From the NCBI GenBank assembly GCA_002401155.1, contig NVSG01000008.1, forward strand, positions 7,806 through 70,694: DNA of 62,889 nucleotides, written 5' to 3'. The DNA comes from Hyphomicrobiales bacterium (GTDB lineage: Bacteria; Pseudomonadota; Alphaproteobacteria; Rhizobiales; Rhizobiaceae). Shown here piece by piece: positions 10,751-18,433 of the stretch. The notes below the pieces were generated by a model. It ran no database searches. It saw only the letters and a list, made by a program, of their open reading frames with translations, and was not told the origin of the DNA. The position numbers and the translations under genes are program-made. Within the stretch, counting starts at the first letter, position 1; every line of letters starts with the position of its first letter.

Positions 10751-12697
10751 TTATCGAGTGCCCTGTGGGGCAGGTGAGTTGGTTGGCGATTTTTTCGCCG
10801 ATGTAATGAGGTAGAATGCCAGCGGGATTATAAGCGCACAGCATATGAGATTGACGTGTCCCCAAGTGGCCGGAGCCAATGCAATGGGCAGACTGCAAAT
10901 TCCAAGGATTGCAAAAGTCAGTCGCAATCCAACGTTCAGTTTCTTGCCAAGAAATCCGACAATACCAACTGAGACAGCAAATACGCCCGTGGCAGCTTTG
11001 CCAAATGCGATGCCGATATCCAGCCATTCCCCATCCATCAGTAACGCCGGGGTGCAGACGAAAATGAACGGGATGATATAGGCAGCCCAGCCAATGCGCA
11101 TGGCTGCAAGGCCGGTATCGAGAGGATTGGATTTGGTGATCGCCGCAGCGGCAAACGCTGCAAGTGCAATCGGCGGCGTGATCATCGACATCATGCCGAA
11201 ATACAGGATGAACAAATGAGCAGCGATTGGCGAGACACCCGCTTCCACAATTGAAGGTGCAACGAGCGCTGCCAGCAAAACATAAACGCCGGAGGTCGGC
11301 ATTCCCATACCCAGCAAGATGCAAATGAATGCCGAGACAAAGAGAATGAGGAATATGTTATTGCCGATGGAATCCACCAATAGCAGCGTCAATGCAAAGC
11401 CAAGCCCGGTAATATTCAAAATCCCGATGACAAAGCCAGCTGCCGCAACAATCAGGATTAAATCCACCATGGATTTCCCGGTGGAGATAAAGACGTTCAA
11501 AAGCTTCGTCAGGGTTAGACCATCTTCTCCGTATTTGCGGAAAAACCCGACAGCAATGATCGCAACAGATGCCATCAGGGCGCTATCCGCCGGGTCCCTT
11601 CGAAGCCAGAATAAAGCCCCGAGCAATACCGCAAACGGCACCAGAAAATGCCAGCCCATGGCGAGCACTTCGCGCACTGTCATAAGGTCATCATCGACGG
11701 TTGTGATATTATCCCGGCCTGCTATCAAATCCACCTGAAGGAAGATGCTGATATAATAAAGCATTGCCGGAATGACCGCGGCCGCCGCAACCGTCATGTA
11801 AGAAATATCCAGAAACTCCGCCATCAGGAAAGCGGCCGCTCCCATGATTGGCGGTGTGAGCTGCCCGCCAGTGGAGGCAATGGCTTCAATCGCGCCCGCA
11901 TCGGTTTTTGAATATCCACCGCGCCGCATCAGGGGAATTGTGATCACTCCGGTGGTGACAACATTGGAGACGGCACTTCCCGAAATCGAACCGAACAATG
12001 CTGATGCAATAACAGAAATTTTTGCGCTTCCACCGCGTGTGCGCCCCGTCGCCGCCATGGCCAGATCGGTGAAGAATGCACCACCGCCAGCTGCAAACAA
12101 TAGCTGCCCGAAAAACACGAATAAAAGAACGATGATCGTTCCAACGGCCAGAGGTGTTGAAAATACGGCACTTGGATCAAAGCCCACATATTGAACAAGT
12201 TTAACCGGCGACATTTCGCGGCCAATCAGAGGTCCGGGAACTTTATGGGCAAACAATGCATAGGTGAAAAATACCGATACAATGAAGAATAATGCCCAGC
12301 CAGAACGGCGGCGCACACCTTCAAGAACCAGAATGACAACCACCGATCCAATCAGGGTCAGGATGGGCGGGCGGTAAGCCTGTTCACTGAGTAGTTCTGC
12401 ATAATAAGCAGCGGCATAGAGCAGTACGCATAAGCCAATAATCGCGAGGCATATATCGATAATTCCCGGAGAGCTAACCCCATCCGGTTCCGCTCTTTTG
12501 AAACCTGAAATCAGAAAAACGATACAAATAGCAAGCCCAAGCTGGAGCGCCATATATTGTTCGGTCAGCACCGCAACACCCATACGCGTCGGTGCATCAA
12601 TGTTCCAAAGGATGCAGGCAATCGTCATGATAACGGCAAGCACTGATGCTACTTTCGAAGCCATCACACCCAATTTATTGTCGATAACTGACGCCAT
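10751..12697 (-). CDS. TRAP transporter fused permease subunit (4TM-12TM)
   Basis: 648 aa and strongly hydrophobic. An N-terminal four-helix part corresponds to the small DctQ-like subunit, and the remainder is the DctM-like large permease, with segments such as GSISGSAVSNVVTTGVIT and GGQLTPPIMGAAAFLMAEF that are hallmarks of TAXI-type fused permeases. It uses an ion gradient to import the solute delivered by the TAXI protein. Its ATG overlaps the tetR stop by one base (TAATG), so production is translationally coupled to the regulator. Confidence 0.92.
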   Translation of the reverse strand: MASVIDNKLGVMASKVASVLAVIMTIACILWNIDAPTRMGVAVLTEQYMALQLGLAICIVFLISGFKRAEPDGVSSPGIIDICLAIIGLCVLLYAAAYYAELLSEQAYRPPILTLIGSVVVILVLEGVRRRSGWALFFIVSVFFTYALFAHKVPGPLIGREMSPVKLVQYVGFDPSAVFSTPLAVGTIIVLLFVFFGQLLFAAGGGAFFTDLAMAATGRTRGGSAKISVIASALFGSISGSAVSNVVTTGVITIPLMRRGGYSKTDAGAIEAIASTGGQLTPPIMGAAAFLMAEFLDISYMTVAAAAVIPAMLYYISIFLQVDLIAGRDNITTVDDDLMTVREVLAMGWHFLVPFAVLLGALFWLRRDPADSALMASVAIIAVGFFRKYGEDGLTLTKLLNVFISTGKSMVDLILIVAAAGFVIGILNITGLGFALTLLLVDSIGNNIFLILFVSAFICILLGMGMPTSGVYVLLAALVAPSIVEAGVSPIAAHLFILYFGMMSMITPPIALAAFAAAAITKSNPLDTGLAAMRIGWAAYIIPFIFVCTPALLMDGEWLDIGIAFGKAATGVFAVSVGIVGFLGKKLNVGLRLTFAILGICSLPIALAPATWGHVNLICCALIIPLAFYLITSAKKSPTNSPAPQGTR

Positions 12698-13410
12698 TAT
12701 GTCTGTCTCTCTTCGGTCTTTGTAACGGGCGTATCATTGTTGTTCTGTAGATCGCTGAAGGCTGCGGCAAAGGAATGGGATAACTCATCAATGGCGCGGT
12801 GGTGGTCTGCTCCAGAGGAATCTCCGTGAGTAAGGCGGTCAATCCGCTCCCCGCTGACCAGCGTATAATAGAGCGAACCAAGTAGGAAATGGCAACGCCA
12901 CACCACCGAACTACGGTTTGCCCGGGGACAACATTCCAAAACCGCATCGACAAAAGCAGCACTGGTTTCATCAAAATTGCTGGCAATAATTCTTTGGGCA
13001 GCTTCATTGCCCTCCATCGAAAGAATGGCACGCACACGGGTAAAGCGAGCGCCGCCGCCTGAGACATCCGACTGAGAAGAGAATGCCGGCACAACAAAAG
13101 CCCGGACAATCGCCAACAGTCGTTCGCTCAAATTTGTAATGCGCGCAGCCTCGGCCAATAAATCGCTGCGCCGCAAATTCATCGGTTGGGCATGGCGCTC
13201 ATAAATTGCTTCGAGAAGATTTTCCTTGGTGCCAAAATGATAAGTGACACTGCCCAGATGCACCTCAGCCAAGTTGGCGATCTCGCGAATGGAAACCCCG
13301 TGGAAACCACGCCGCGACATCAACTCTTCCGCCGCGTCCAGAATCAGTTCCGGTGTGTTTTTTGATGCGGATTTGTACGATCGTACATTTTTCTTGTTCA
13401 AAGAAGCCAT
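12697..13410 (-). CDS. TetR/AcrR family transcriptional regulator
   Basis: 237 aa. A helix-turn-helix occupies about residues 24-70 (ILDAAEELMSRRGFHG, then VSIREIANLAEVHLGSVTYHFGTKENLLEAI). The C-terminal ligand domain is divergent. It is first in the TRAP-TAXI-amidohydrolase operon and most likely its own repressor: a perfect 14-bp palindrome lies inside its early codons (13374-13387) and a 12-bp palindrome overlaps the -10 (13421-13432). The predicted transcript begins only a few bases before the ATG, and no ribosome site is seen, so the mRNA may be leaderless. Confidence 0.9.
   Translation of the reverse strand: MASLNKKNVRSYKSASKNTPELILDAAEELMSRRGFHGVSIREIANLAEVHLGSVTYHFGTKENLLEAIYERHAQPMNLRRSDLLAEAARITNLSERLLAIVRAFVVPAFSSQSDVSGGGARFTRVRAILSMEGNEAAQRIIASNFDETSAAFVDAVLECCPRANRSSVVWRCHFLLGSLYYTLVSGERIDRLTHGDSSGADHHRAIDELSHSFAAAFSDLQNNNDTPVTKTEERQT
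13374..13387. promoter_or_regulatory. Perfect palindrome inside tetR start, candidate operator
   Basis: TGTACGATCGTACA is a perfect 14-bp palindrome covering roughly codons 8-12 of the tetR gene. It shares the TGTAC half-site with the palindrome at 13421-13432, so both may be bound by the TetR protein (inference). Confidence 0.5.
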
Positions 13411-13417
13411 AATATCG

Positions 13418-13446
13418 TTGATATGTACATATTCAAGTCATGTCAA
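13418..13446 (-). promoter_or_regulatory. tetR operon promoter with overlapping operator
   Basis: On the minus strand, TTGACA (13446-13441) and TATCAA (13423-13418) are separated by 17 bases, a good sigma-70 promoter. The 12-bp palindrome ATATGTACATAT (13421-13432) overlaps the -10, the usual place for autorepression. Transcription should start about 13411, next to the ATG at 13410. Confidence 0.6.
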
Positions 13447-13513
13447 CACGTCTAAAATGAGAGTTAGGAAAAATTCATTTGTGATATCAATTAATTACGC
13501 GGCTAAATACTTT

Positions 13514-14335
13514 TTAGCCGGTTCCAGAACCTGCATATGCCTCGTCCACATCGCAGATGAGCATGGAGCCGGGGGCATGGGTGATACAAAACGGAATTTT
13601 TGCCCGAATGATCGCTGCTTGTGGCGTCACTCCGCACCCCCAAAAGACCGGAACTTCATCCGGTGATATTTGAACCGCATCTCCCCAATCGGGTTTTTGA
13701 ATGTCGTCGATGCCGATCTCTTTTGGGTCTCCCACGTGGATCGGTATGCCGTGTGAAAGGGGGTAGCGGTCGCAAATTTCAATGACTTGATCAACAGCCG
13801 TTTTTTTAATCGGACGCATCGAAACAACCATACCCCCATGAAACGGACCCTTGGCAGTTGTCTCAATCGAAGTTCGAAACATCGGCACGGTGATGTTCTG
13901 CACCAAATGCTTCATGGCTATGCCAACCTTCATCAAGGCGTGCTCGAATGTGAACGAACAACCAATGGCAAAAACCGTCAAATCATCGCGCCAAAATGCG
14001 GAAATATCTGAAACCTGTTCACTCAAAACGCCATCGCGATAGATAAAATATTGCGGCAAATCCGTGCGGATATCAATATTCTCCCCTAAATCCGGCACTC
14101 TTGCGATGCCTAAATCGGAGACTCCGGCAAGAGGACATGGCTTAGGATTTGAAAGGCAAAAGTCTAAGAAATCATCTTTATATTCGCTGGGCAGAATTGC
14201 CAAATTGCATTGCAAATGCCCGGCAGCCAGACCTGATGTGTGACCACAATATTGCCCTTTGCGTATCACCTCGCGCACCTTTTTTAGGTCGATCCCGACC
14301 AGTGTCTGGTAGTCAGTCGAATGCGCCTCAGCCAT
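13514..14335 (-). CDS. DUF1445 / UPF0317 family protein (putative hydro-lyase, D-glutamate cyclase-like)
   Basis: 273 aa, the usual length of the DUF1445 family. Family segments are GHTSGLAAGHLQCNLAILP near residue 31, FAIGCSFTFEHAL near 137, VFWGCGVTPQAAI near 230 and THAPGSMLICDVDEAY near the C-terminus. Some members are annotated as hydro-lyases, and a mammalian relative is D-glutamate cyclase; the bacterial substrate is not known. It is divergent from the dehydrogenase gene at 14614, and the 14492-14507 operator lies between them, so the LacI regulator may control both. tetR lies 100 bases downstream with its own promoter. Confidence 0.85.
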   Translation of the reverse strand: MAEAHSTDYQTLVGIDLKKVREVIRKGQYCGHTSGLAAGHLQCNLAILPSEYKDDFLDFCLSNPKPCPLAGVSDLGIARVPDLGENIDIRTDLPQYFIYRDGVLSEQVSDISAFWRDDLTVFAIGCSFTFEHALMKVGIAMKHLVQNITVPMFRTSIETTAKGPFHGGMVVSMRPIKKTAVDQVIEICDRYPLSHGIPIHVGDPKEIGIDDIQKPDWGDAVQISPDEVPVFWGCGVTPQAAIIRAKIPFCITHAPGSMLICDVDEAYAGSGTG

Positions 14336-14491
14336 GTTATGCCCTTTTAAAAGTGCCTGTAATTACAGTCTGCAAATCGTGACAGAAAATGTCAAACCGC
14401 AAGATTGAAACAGGTTTTCTCATTCCCCCATCAGCCGAACAATCTGAAACTTGCCTCTATCATGCTGTTGCATAATGTGTTTCGCTGATAC

Positions 14492-14507
14492 ATGATAGCG
14501 GTAACAT
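14492..14507 (-). promoter_or_regulatory. LacI/GntR-type operator, copy 1
   Basis: Read on the minus strand this is ATGTTACCGCTATCAT, an imperfect palindrome of the type bound by gluconate-operon regulators of the LacI family (GTTACC half-site). It matches the site at 17580-17595 in 15 of 16 positions, and 19 of 20 when four flanking bases are counted. It sits in the divergent region between the DUF1445 and dehydrogenase genes. Confidence 0.7.
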
Positions 14508-14613
14508 TTTGGAAAATAATCATTAACCTGTTCGATGTTGAGGCCTGATTTCGATGCGATATGGTCAGAATTGATACAGTAATTTACACAGTTAAAAATC
14601 AGTGGAGAAGAAA

Positions 14614-15516
14614 ATGAGCAATGAGAAATTGGGTTTTGTAGGTGTGGGCAGAATGGGCGGCCCAATGGTCGAGCGGTTGCTGGCAGCGGGCCATGAAGTG
14701 ATCATTTTTGATGCCAATGAATCGGCCATAGATGCGCTTGTTGAGAAGGGTGCAGAGAGGGCGGCCTCTTCTGAGGCCGTTGCATCAGCCGTTGAAATCG
14801 TAATGACCAGCTTGCCAATGCCGCAGATTTTGGAGCAGGTTGCATTAGGAGACGCAGGCATTTCTTCCGGCACCAAAGTAAAAATCATGTTGGATTTATC
14901 CACCACCGGACCGGGCGTTGCAAAGCGTGTGTCGGAAGCTTTGGCTGAAAAAGATATCACTTGGATAGATTGCCCTGTGAGTGGCGGAGTTGCCGGTGCT
15001 GTCGCCGGAACATTGGCGCTTATGTTGTCCGGACCAAAAGCTGTCTGCGAACGGGTTGAGCCACTGGTCAGTAATTTTGGCAAGTCATTCTTTGTTGGCG
15101 AGGACGCCGGAATGGCGCAGGTGGCAAAACTTGGAAACAATTTGCTCGCCGCATCAGCGCTTGTTGTCTCGTCAGAAGTGATGGCAATGGCCGTGAAGGC
15201 TGGGCTGGATCCAGATGTGATGATTGATATTATCAATGTCAGTAGCGGGCGCAATTCAGCCATTCAGGATAAATTTCCCCGCGCTGTATTGACCGGAACT
15301 TTTGATTTTGGTTTCGCCACCGGCCTTTCCTATAAGGACGTGCGCCTCTGCATTGATGAAGCCGAAGCCATGGGCGTGCCGATGGTTGCAGGTGCAGCAG
15401 TGCGCCAGATGCTTGCCATTACCAATGCCAAGTTTGGTCCGGAATCTGATTTCACCTGCATCGCAAAAGTGGTTGAGGAATGGGCAGGCGTGGAAATTCG
15501 CAGCGTCAAAAAATAG
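14614..15516 (+). CDS. NAD(P)-dependent oxidoreductase, 3-hydroxyisobutyrate dehydrogenase family
   Basis: 300 aa from ATG 14614; GTGGAGAAG directly upstream is the ribosome site, so the GTG at 14602 is rejected. A Rossmann fold begins with GFVGVGRMGGPM. The substrate motif CPVSGGVAGAVAGTL lies near residue 118, and the catalytic lysine is in KLGNNLL near residue 171. This beta-hydroxyacid dehydrogenase family also contains tartronate semialdehyde reductases and gamma-hydroxybutyrate dehydrogenases, so the substrate is open. It lies next to a LacI-type operator and 25 bases before the lactonase gene, in a likely catabolic operon. Confidence 0.88.
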   Translation: MSNEKLGFVGVGRMGGPMVERLLAAGHEVIIFDANESAIDALVEKGAERAASSEAVASAVEIVMTSLPMPQILEQVALGDAGISSGTKVKIMLDLSTTGPGVAKRVSEALAEKDITWIDCPVSGGVAGAVAGTLALMLSGPKAVCERVEPLVSNFGKSFFVGEDAGMAQVAKLGNNLLAASALVVSSEVMAMAVKAGLDPDVMIDIINVSSGRNSAIQDKFPRAVLTGTFDFGFATGLSYKDVRLCIDEAEAMGVPMVAGAAVRQMLAITNAKFGPESDFTCIAKVVEEWAGVEIRSVKK

Positions 15517-15541
15517 AACAGCACTTGGGGAGGAGACCGCA

Positions 15542-16348
15542 ATGAGCAACGACACTTATGAAATCTATGCCATCAATTATGCAAGGCTGGATAAGAGGCG
15601 GACGGAAAATTTTCTTGGCGGTGACCCCCATGACGGGCCGATGCCGCTACAATATTATGTCTGGGTCGTTACCAATGGGGATCGTACCATCATTGTCGAT
15701 ACAGGTTTTGACCAGCGTGGGGCAGAGCTGCGTGGTCGCACCATCACCAGTCCAGTGGTTGATGGTCTGAAGGCGTTGGATATCGATCCATTGAACATCG
15801 AAGATGTCGTGATCACTCACATGCATTATGATCATTCGGGCAATAACGATCTGTTTCCTAATGCACGGTTCCATCTTCAGGATACCGAGATGGCTTATTC
15901 TACCGGTCGCTGCATGTGTCACCATGAATTGCAGCACCCGTATGAAATGGAAGATGTGCTGGCGATGGTGCGCCGTGTTTACAATAAGCGCGTCGAGTTT
16001 CATGATGGTGATGACGAGCTTTTTCCCGGCATTACCTTGCACCTGGTTGGTGGTCATGCGCGCGGATTACAGATAGTGCGCGTCAAGACAAAACGCGGAT
16101 ACGTCATGCTGGCCTCCGATGCATCACATTTTTACGAGCATATCGGCAGTAATCGCTGTTTCACGGTTGTTGAAAATGTTGGCGCCCTACTTGAAGGCTA
16201 TAAAACCGTGAGGAAGCTGGCGGAGTCTCCCAGACATATTATTCCGGGGCACGATCCGTTGGTTGGTTCGATTTACCCAGCTGCAAAACCCGGTATGGAA
16301 AACTGGATTATGCGATTGGATATTGATCCTTCAAGTTCTCCGCTATAG
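15542..16348 (+). CDS. N-acyl-homoserine-lactonase-like metallo-beta-lactamase-fold hydrolase
   Basis: 268 aa from ATG 15542, preceded by GGGGAGGAG. The dinuclear zinc motif HMHYDHSGN lies near residue 90, with further ligands in GGHARG and ASDASHFYEH and a late GHDP. The layout matches AttM/AiiA-type lactonases that open acyl-homoserine lactones or other lactones. In rhizobia AttM is co-encoded with semialdehyde dehydrogenases for gamma-butyrolactone use. Here the companion is a beta-hydroxyacid dehydrogenase, so a catabolic lactone is more likely than quorum quenching (inference). Confidence 0.85.
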   Translation: MSNDTYEIYAINYARLDKRRTENFLGGDPHDGPMPLQYYVWVVTNGDRTIIVDTGFDQRGAELRGRTITSPVVDGLKALDIDPLNIEDVVITHMHYDHSGNNDLFPNARFHLQDTEMAYSTGRCMCHHELQHPYEMEDVLAMVRRVYNKRVEFHDGDDELFPGITLHLVGGHARGLQIVRVKTKRGYVMLASDASHFYEHIGSNRCFTVVENVGALLEGYKTVRKLAESPRHIIPGHDPLVGSIYPAAKPGMENWIMRLDIDPSSSPL

Positions 16349-16362
16349 GTTCCGCGAGGCGT

Positions 16363-16460
16363 GATTTAGAGCACTTCCCGAAAAGTGGGAACCGGTTTTC
16401 GGACAAGAAGTGCGTGAAACAAAAGATTAGAGCACGTGAGCGTTTCGTAGAAATGCGAAT
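16363..16460. repeat. Rhizobiales-type interspersed palindromic repeat
   Basis: Between the lactonase and lacI genes lies an imperfect palindrome. Outer arms are GCACTTC (16371-16377) and GAAGTGC (16407-16413); inner arms are CCGAAAA (16378-16384) and TTTTCGG (16396-16402), around a GTGGGAACCGG loop. GATTTAGAGCA and GATTAGAGCA flank it. This core is widespread in Hyphomicrobiales intergenic regions. The structure could act as a terminator or mRNA-stability element after the lactonase gene. Confidence 0.75.
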
Positions 16461-16492
16461 GTGATCTATCTTATGGAGTAATCAAGCCGGAA

Positions 16493-17518
16493 ATGAAAAA
16501 AGCTAGCCGTTCAGGAGATAACCGTGGGGTGTTGATGAATGATGTGGCACGCCGCGCCAACGTCTCGCCTATGACTGTCTCGCGCGCGTTGAGTAATCCA
16601 AAAATGGTGTCTGAAAAGACACGCACCAAAATACTCGATGCGATTGAACAAACAGGCTATGTGCCTAACCGCCTGGCAGGCAGTCTTGCTTCCAACCGCT
16701 CCAATACAATCGGCATTATATTACCCAGCCTTAAAAATTCCCTGTTTGCCGAAACCATTCAGGCAGCTTCTGATGTTCTTTCCAAAAAAGGATATCTGCT
16801 ACTGATTGCCGACAGTGGCCACCTTTTGGAAGAAGAGGAAAAGCTGGTCGAAGCTTTTCTTGGCCAAAGGGTTCGCGGCATGATCCTGCACAACACCCTG
16901 CACACAGAACGCACCATGGCGATGATATCAAACTCGGGCATTCCGGTTGTCGAAACCGGCGATTTGCTTGCCGAGCCGATGGATATTTCCGTTAGCTATT
17001 CCAACTTTGAAGCATCAAAGGCAATGACAATGTTCCTTGCCAAAAAGGGCTATAAGCGCATTGGTTTTGTGGCCATGATTACTGAGAATAACAACCGCGC
17101 CAGACTGCGCCGCGATGGATATCTGGCCGCTTTGAGTGAACTGAACATCGGGGTTGATGAAACTTTGATGATTGAGGCAGCTTCAAGTCTGGAAGCGGGC
17201 CGGGATGCTTTAACAAAATTGCTGGCAATAGAGATCAAGCCGGACGCCGTCTTTTTTGCAGGAGACATTATGGCGGCAGGGGCGGCGTTTGAATGCGAGA
17301 GTTTGAACCTCAAAATTCCGGAAGATATCGCCATTGCAAGCTTTGATGATCTGGCAATATTGCAGCACATGACCCCCTCTATTACCTCGCTGCAAATTCC
17401 CAGAATTGCCATCGGACATGAGGCAGCTGAAATTATTTTGAACCGTATCAAGGGGCAGGAGACGGGCGTTGTCAGCAAAGATCTTGGCTTTGAGATTGCC
17501 CAGAGGCAAAGTACTTAA
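16493..17518 (+). CDS. LacI family transcriptional regulator (GntR-like sugar-acid repressor)
   Basis: 341 aa. The N-terminal helix-turn-helix (about residues 13-36) contains NVSPMTVSRALSNP, followed by the hinge and a periplasmic-binding-protein-like ligand domain beginning TIGIILPSLKNSLFAETI. The recognition helix is close to that of gluconate-type LacI regulators, which bind ATGTTACC-type palindromes. Two such sites lie at 14492-14507 and 17580-17595, upstream of the dehydrogenase and SDR genes. It therefore probably represses both transcription units until a sugar-acid-like inducer binds (inference). It is preceded by a palindromic repeat rather than a tight operon junction. Confidence 0.9.
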   Translation: MKKASRSGDNRGVLMNDVARRANVSPMTVSRALSNPKMVSEKTRTKILDAIEQTGYVPNRLAGSLASNRSNTIGIILPSLKNSLFAETIQAASDVLSKKGYLLLIADSGHLLEEEEKLVEAFLGQRVRGMILHNTLHTERTMAMISNSGIPVVETGDLLAEPMDISVSYSNFEASKAMTMFLAKKGYKRIGFVAMITENNNRARLRRDGYLAALSELNIGVDETLMIEAASSLEAGRDALTKLLAIEIKPDAVFFAGDIMAAGAAFECESLNLKIPEDIAIASFDDLAILQHMTPSITSLQIPRIAIGHEAAEIILNRIKGQETGVVSKDLGFEIAQRQST

Positions 17519-17571
17519 ATATCGTATTTTTATAGTATGGCGTTGTTTGAGATAGGAAAATTGCCGGTCGC

Positions 17572-17600
17572 TTGACAAAATGTTACCGCTACCATAACCT
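17572..17600 (+). promoter_or_regulatory. Promoter with LacI-type operator, copy 2
   Basis: A perfect -35 TTGACA (17572-17577) is followed after 17 bases by a weak -10 (TAACCT, 17595-17600). The operator ATGTTACCGCTACCAT (17580-17595) fills the spacer, a standard repression geometry. The promoter drives the SDR-MmgE-TRAP genes that begin at 17639. Confidence 0.7.
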
Positions 17601-17638
17601 TTCATAAGGTAAGCTGATAATCGCCTGGGGAGGTGCTT

Positions 17639-18433
17639 TTGAAGGGTAGGACAGTCCTTATCACGGGGTCGACAGCCGGAATTGGTTTGGCTGCTGCCCG
17701 TTCGTTTGCCGCCGAGGGATGTAATGTGGTTCTCAACGGCATCGAAGGCGAAGAGATGGGCTCTGCTCTTGCGCAATCCATTCAGGATGATTTTGGCACG
17801 GACGCTTTTTTTGATAGTGCCGATGTCGGTGATCACCATGCAATCGAAGAAATGTTTGCAACGGCAATTAATCGATTTGGCAAGGTGGATATCGTCGTCA
17901 ACAATGCGGTCGTCCGGTTTTTTGGGCCGGTGGAGGAAACTGAGCCAGCCGACTGGGATCGTGCGATCTCTGTCAATCTCACATCTGCTTTTCACACCAT
18001 ACGTCTCGCTCTGCCTGCCATGCGTAAGCAGGGCTGGGGGCGCATCATAAATGTCTCGTCTGTTTTTGGCACTTTGGCAACGAGCGATCGCGCCAGCTAT
18101 ATCACAACCAAAACTGCGCTTTTGGGTCTGACCAGAGCCATCGCTATGGAGACCTTGAGTTCCGGCATTACCTGCAATTCGGTTTGTCCCGGAGCAGTGA
18201 ATACATCGCGAAGCGGAAGCATGATTGATGCGATGGTTGCAGATAGCGGCATCTCTGAAGACGAAGCCAAAGCAAAGTTTTTGGTAGGCCGCCAGCCCGA
18301 TGGAAGCTTTGTTGAATCCGATAGCGTTGCCGCCATGATGGTGTTCCTTTGCGGTTCTGCCAGCGGCAGCATCACCGGCGCATCCTTTCCGATCGATGGC
18401 GGATGGACAGTTACCAGCGTGGTAGGGCAATGA
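17639..18433 (+). CDS. SDR family oxidoreductase, 3-hydroxybutyrate-dehydrogenase-like
   Basis: 264 aa from TTG 17639, which has GGGGAGG five bases upstream; the GTG at 17633 would overlap that ribosome site. Cofactor motif TGSTAGIG, structural NNAV, catalytic Ser in VSSVFG and the YxxxK motif YITTK are all present. The segments VVLNGI, MRKQGWGRIINVSS and FPIDGGWT resemble D-beta-hydroxybutyrate dehydrogenase (BdhA), though the substrate here may be another beta-hydroxyacid. It is the first gene after the operator at 17580, and its stop overlaps the MmgE/PrpD start (ATGA). Confidence 0.87.
   Translation: MKGRTVLITGSTAGIGLAAARSFAAEGCNVVLNGIEGEEMGSALAQSIQDDFGTDAFFDSADVGDHHAIEEMFATAINRFGKVDIVVNNAVVRFFGPVEETEPADWDRAISVNLTSAFHTIRLALPAMRKQGWGRIINVSSVFGTLATSDRASYITTKTALLGLTRAIAMETLSSGITCNSVCPGAVNTSRSGSMIDAMVADSGISEDEAKAKFLVGRQPDGSFVESDSVAAMMVFLCGSASGSITGASFPIDGGWTVTSVVGQ

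Noticed and set aside
15542..16348. Quorum-quenching lactonase as a certain function
   Set aside because: The fold is shared by many lactonases and the neighbours are catabolic; no LuxI or LuxR gene is present.
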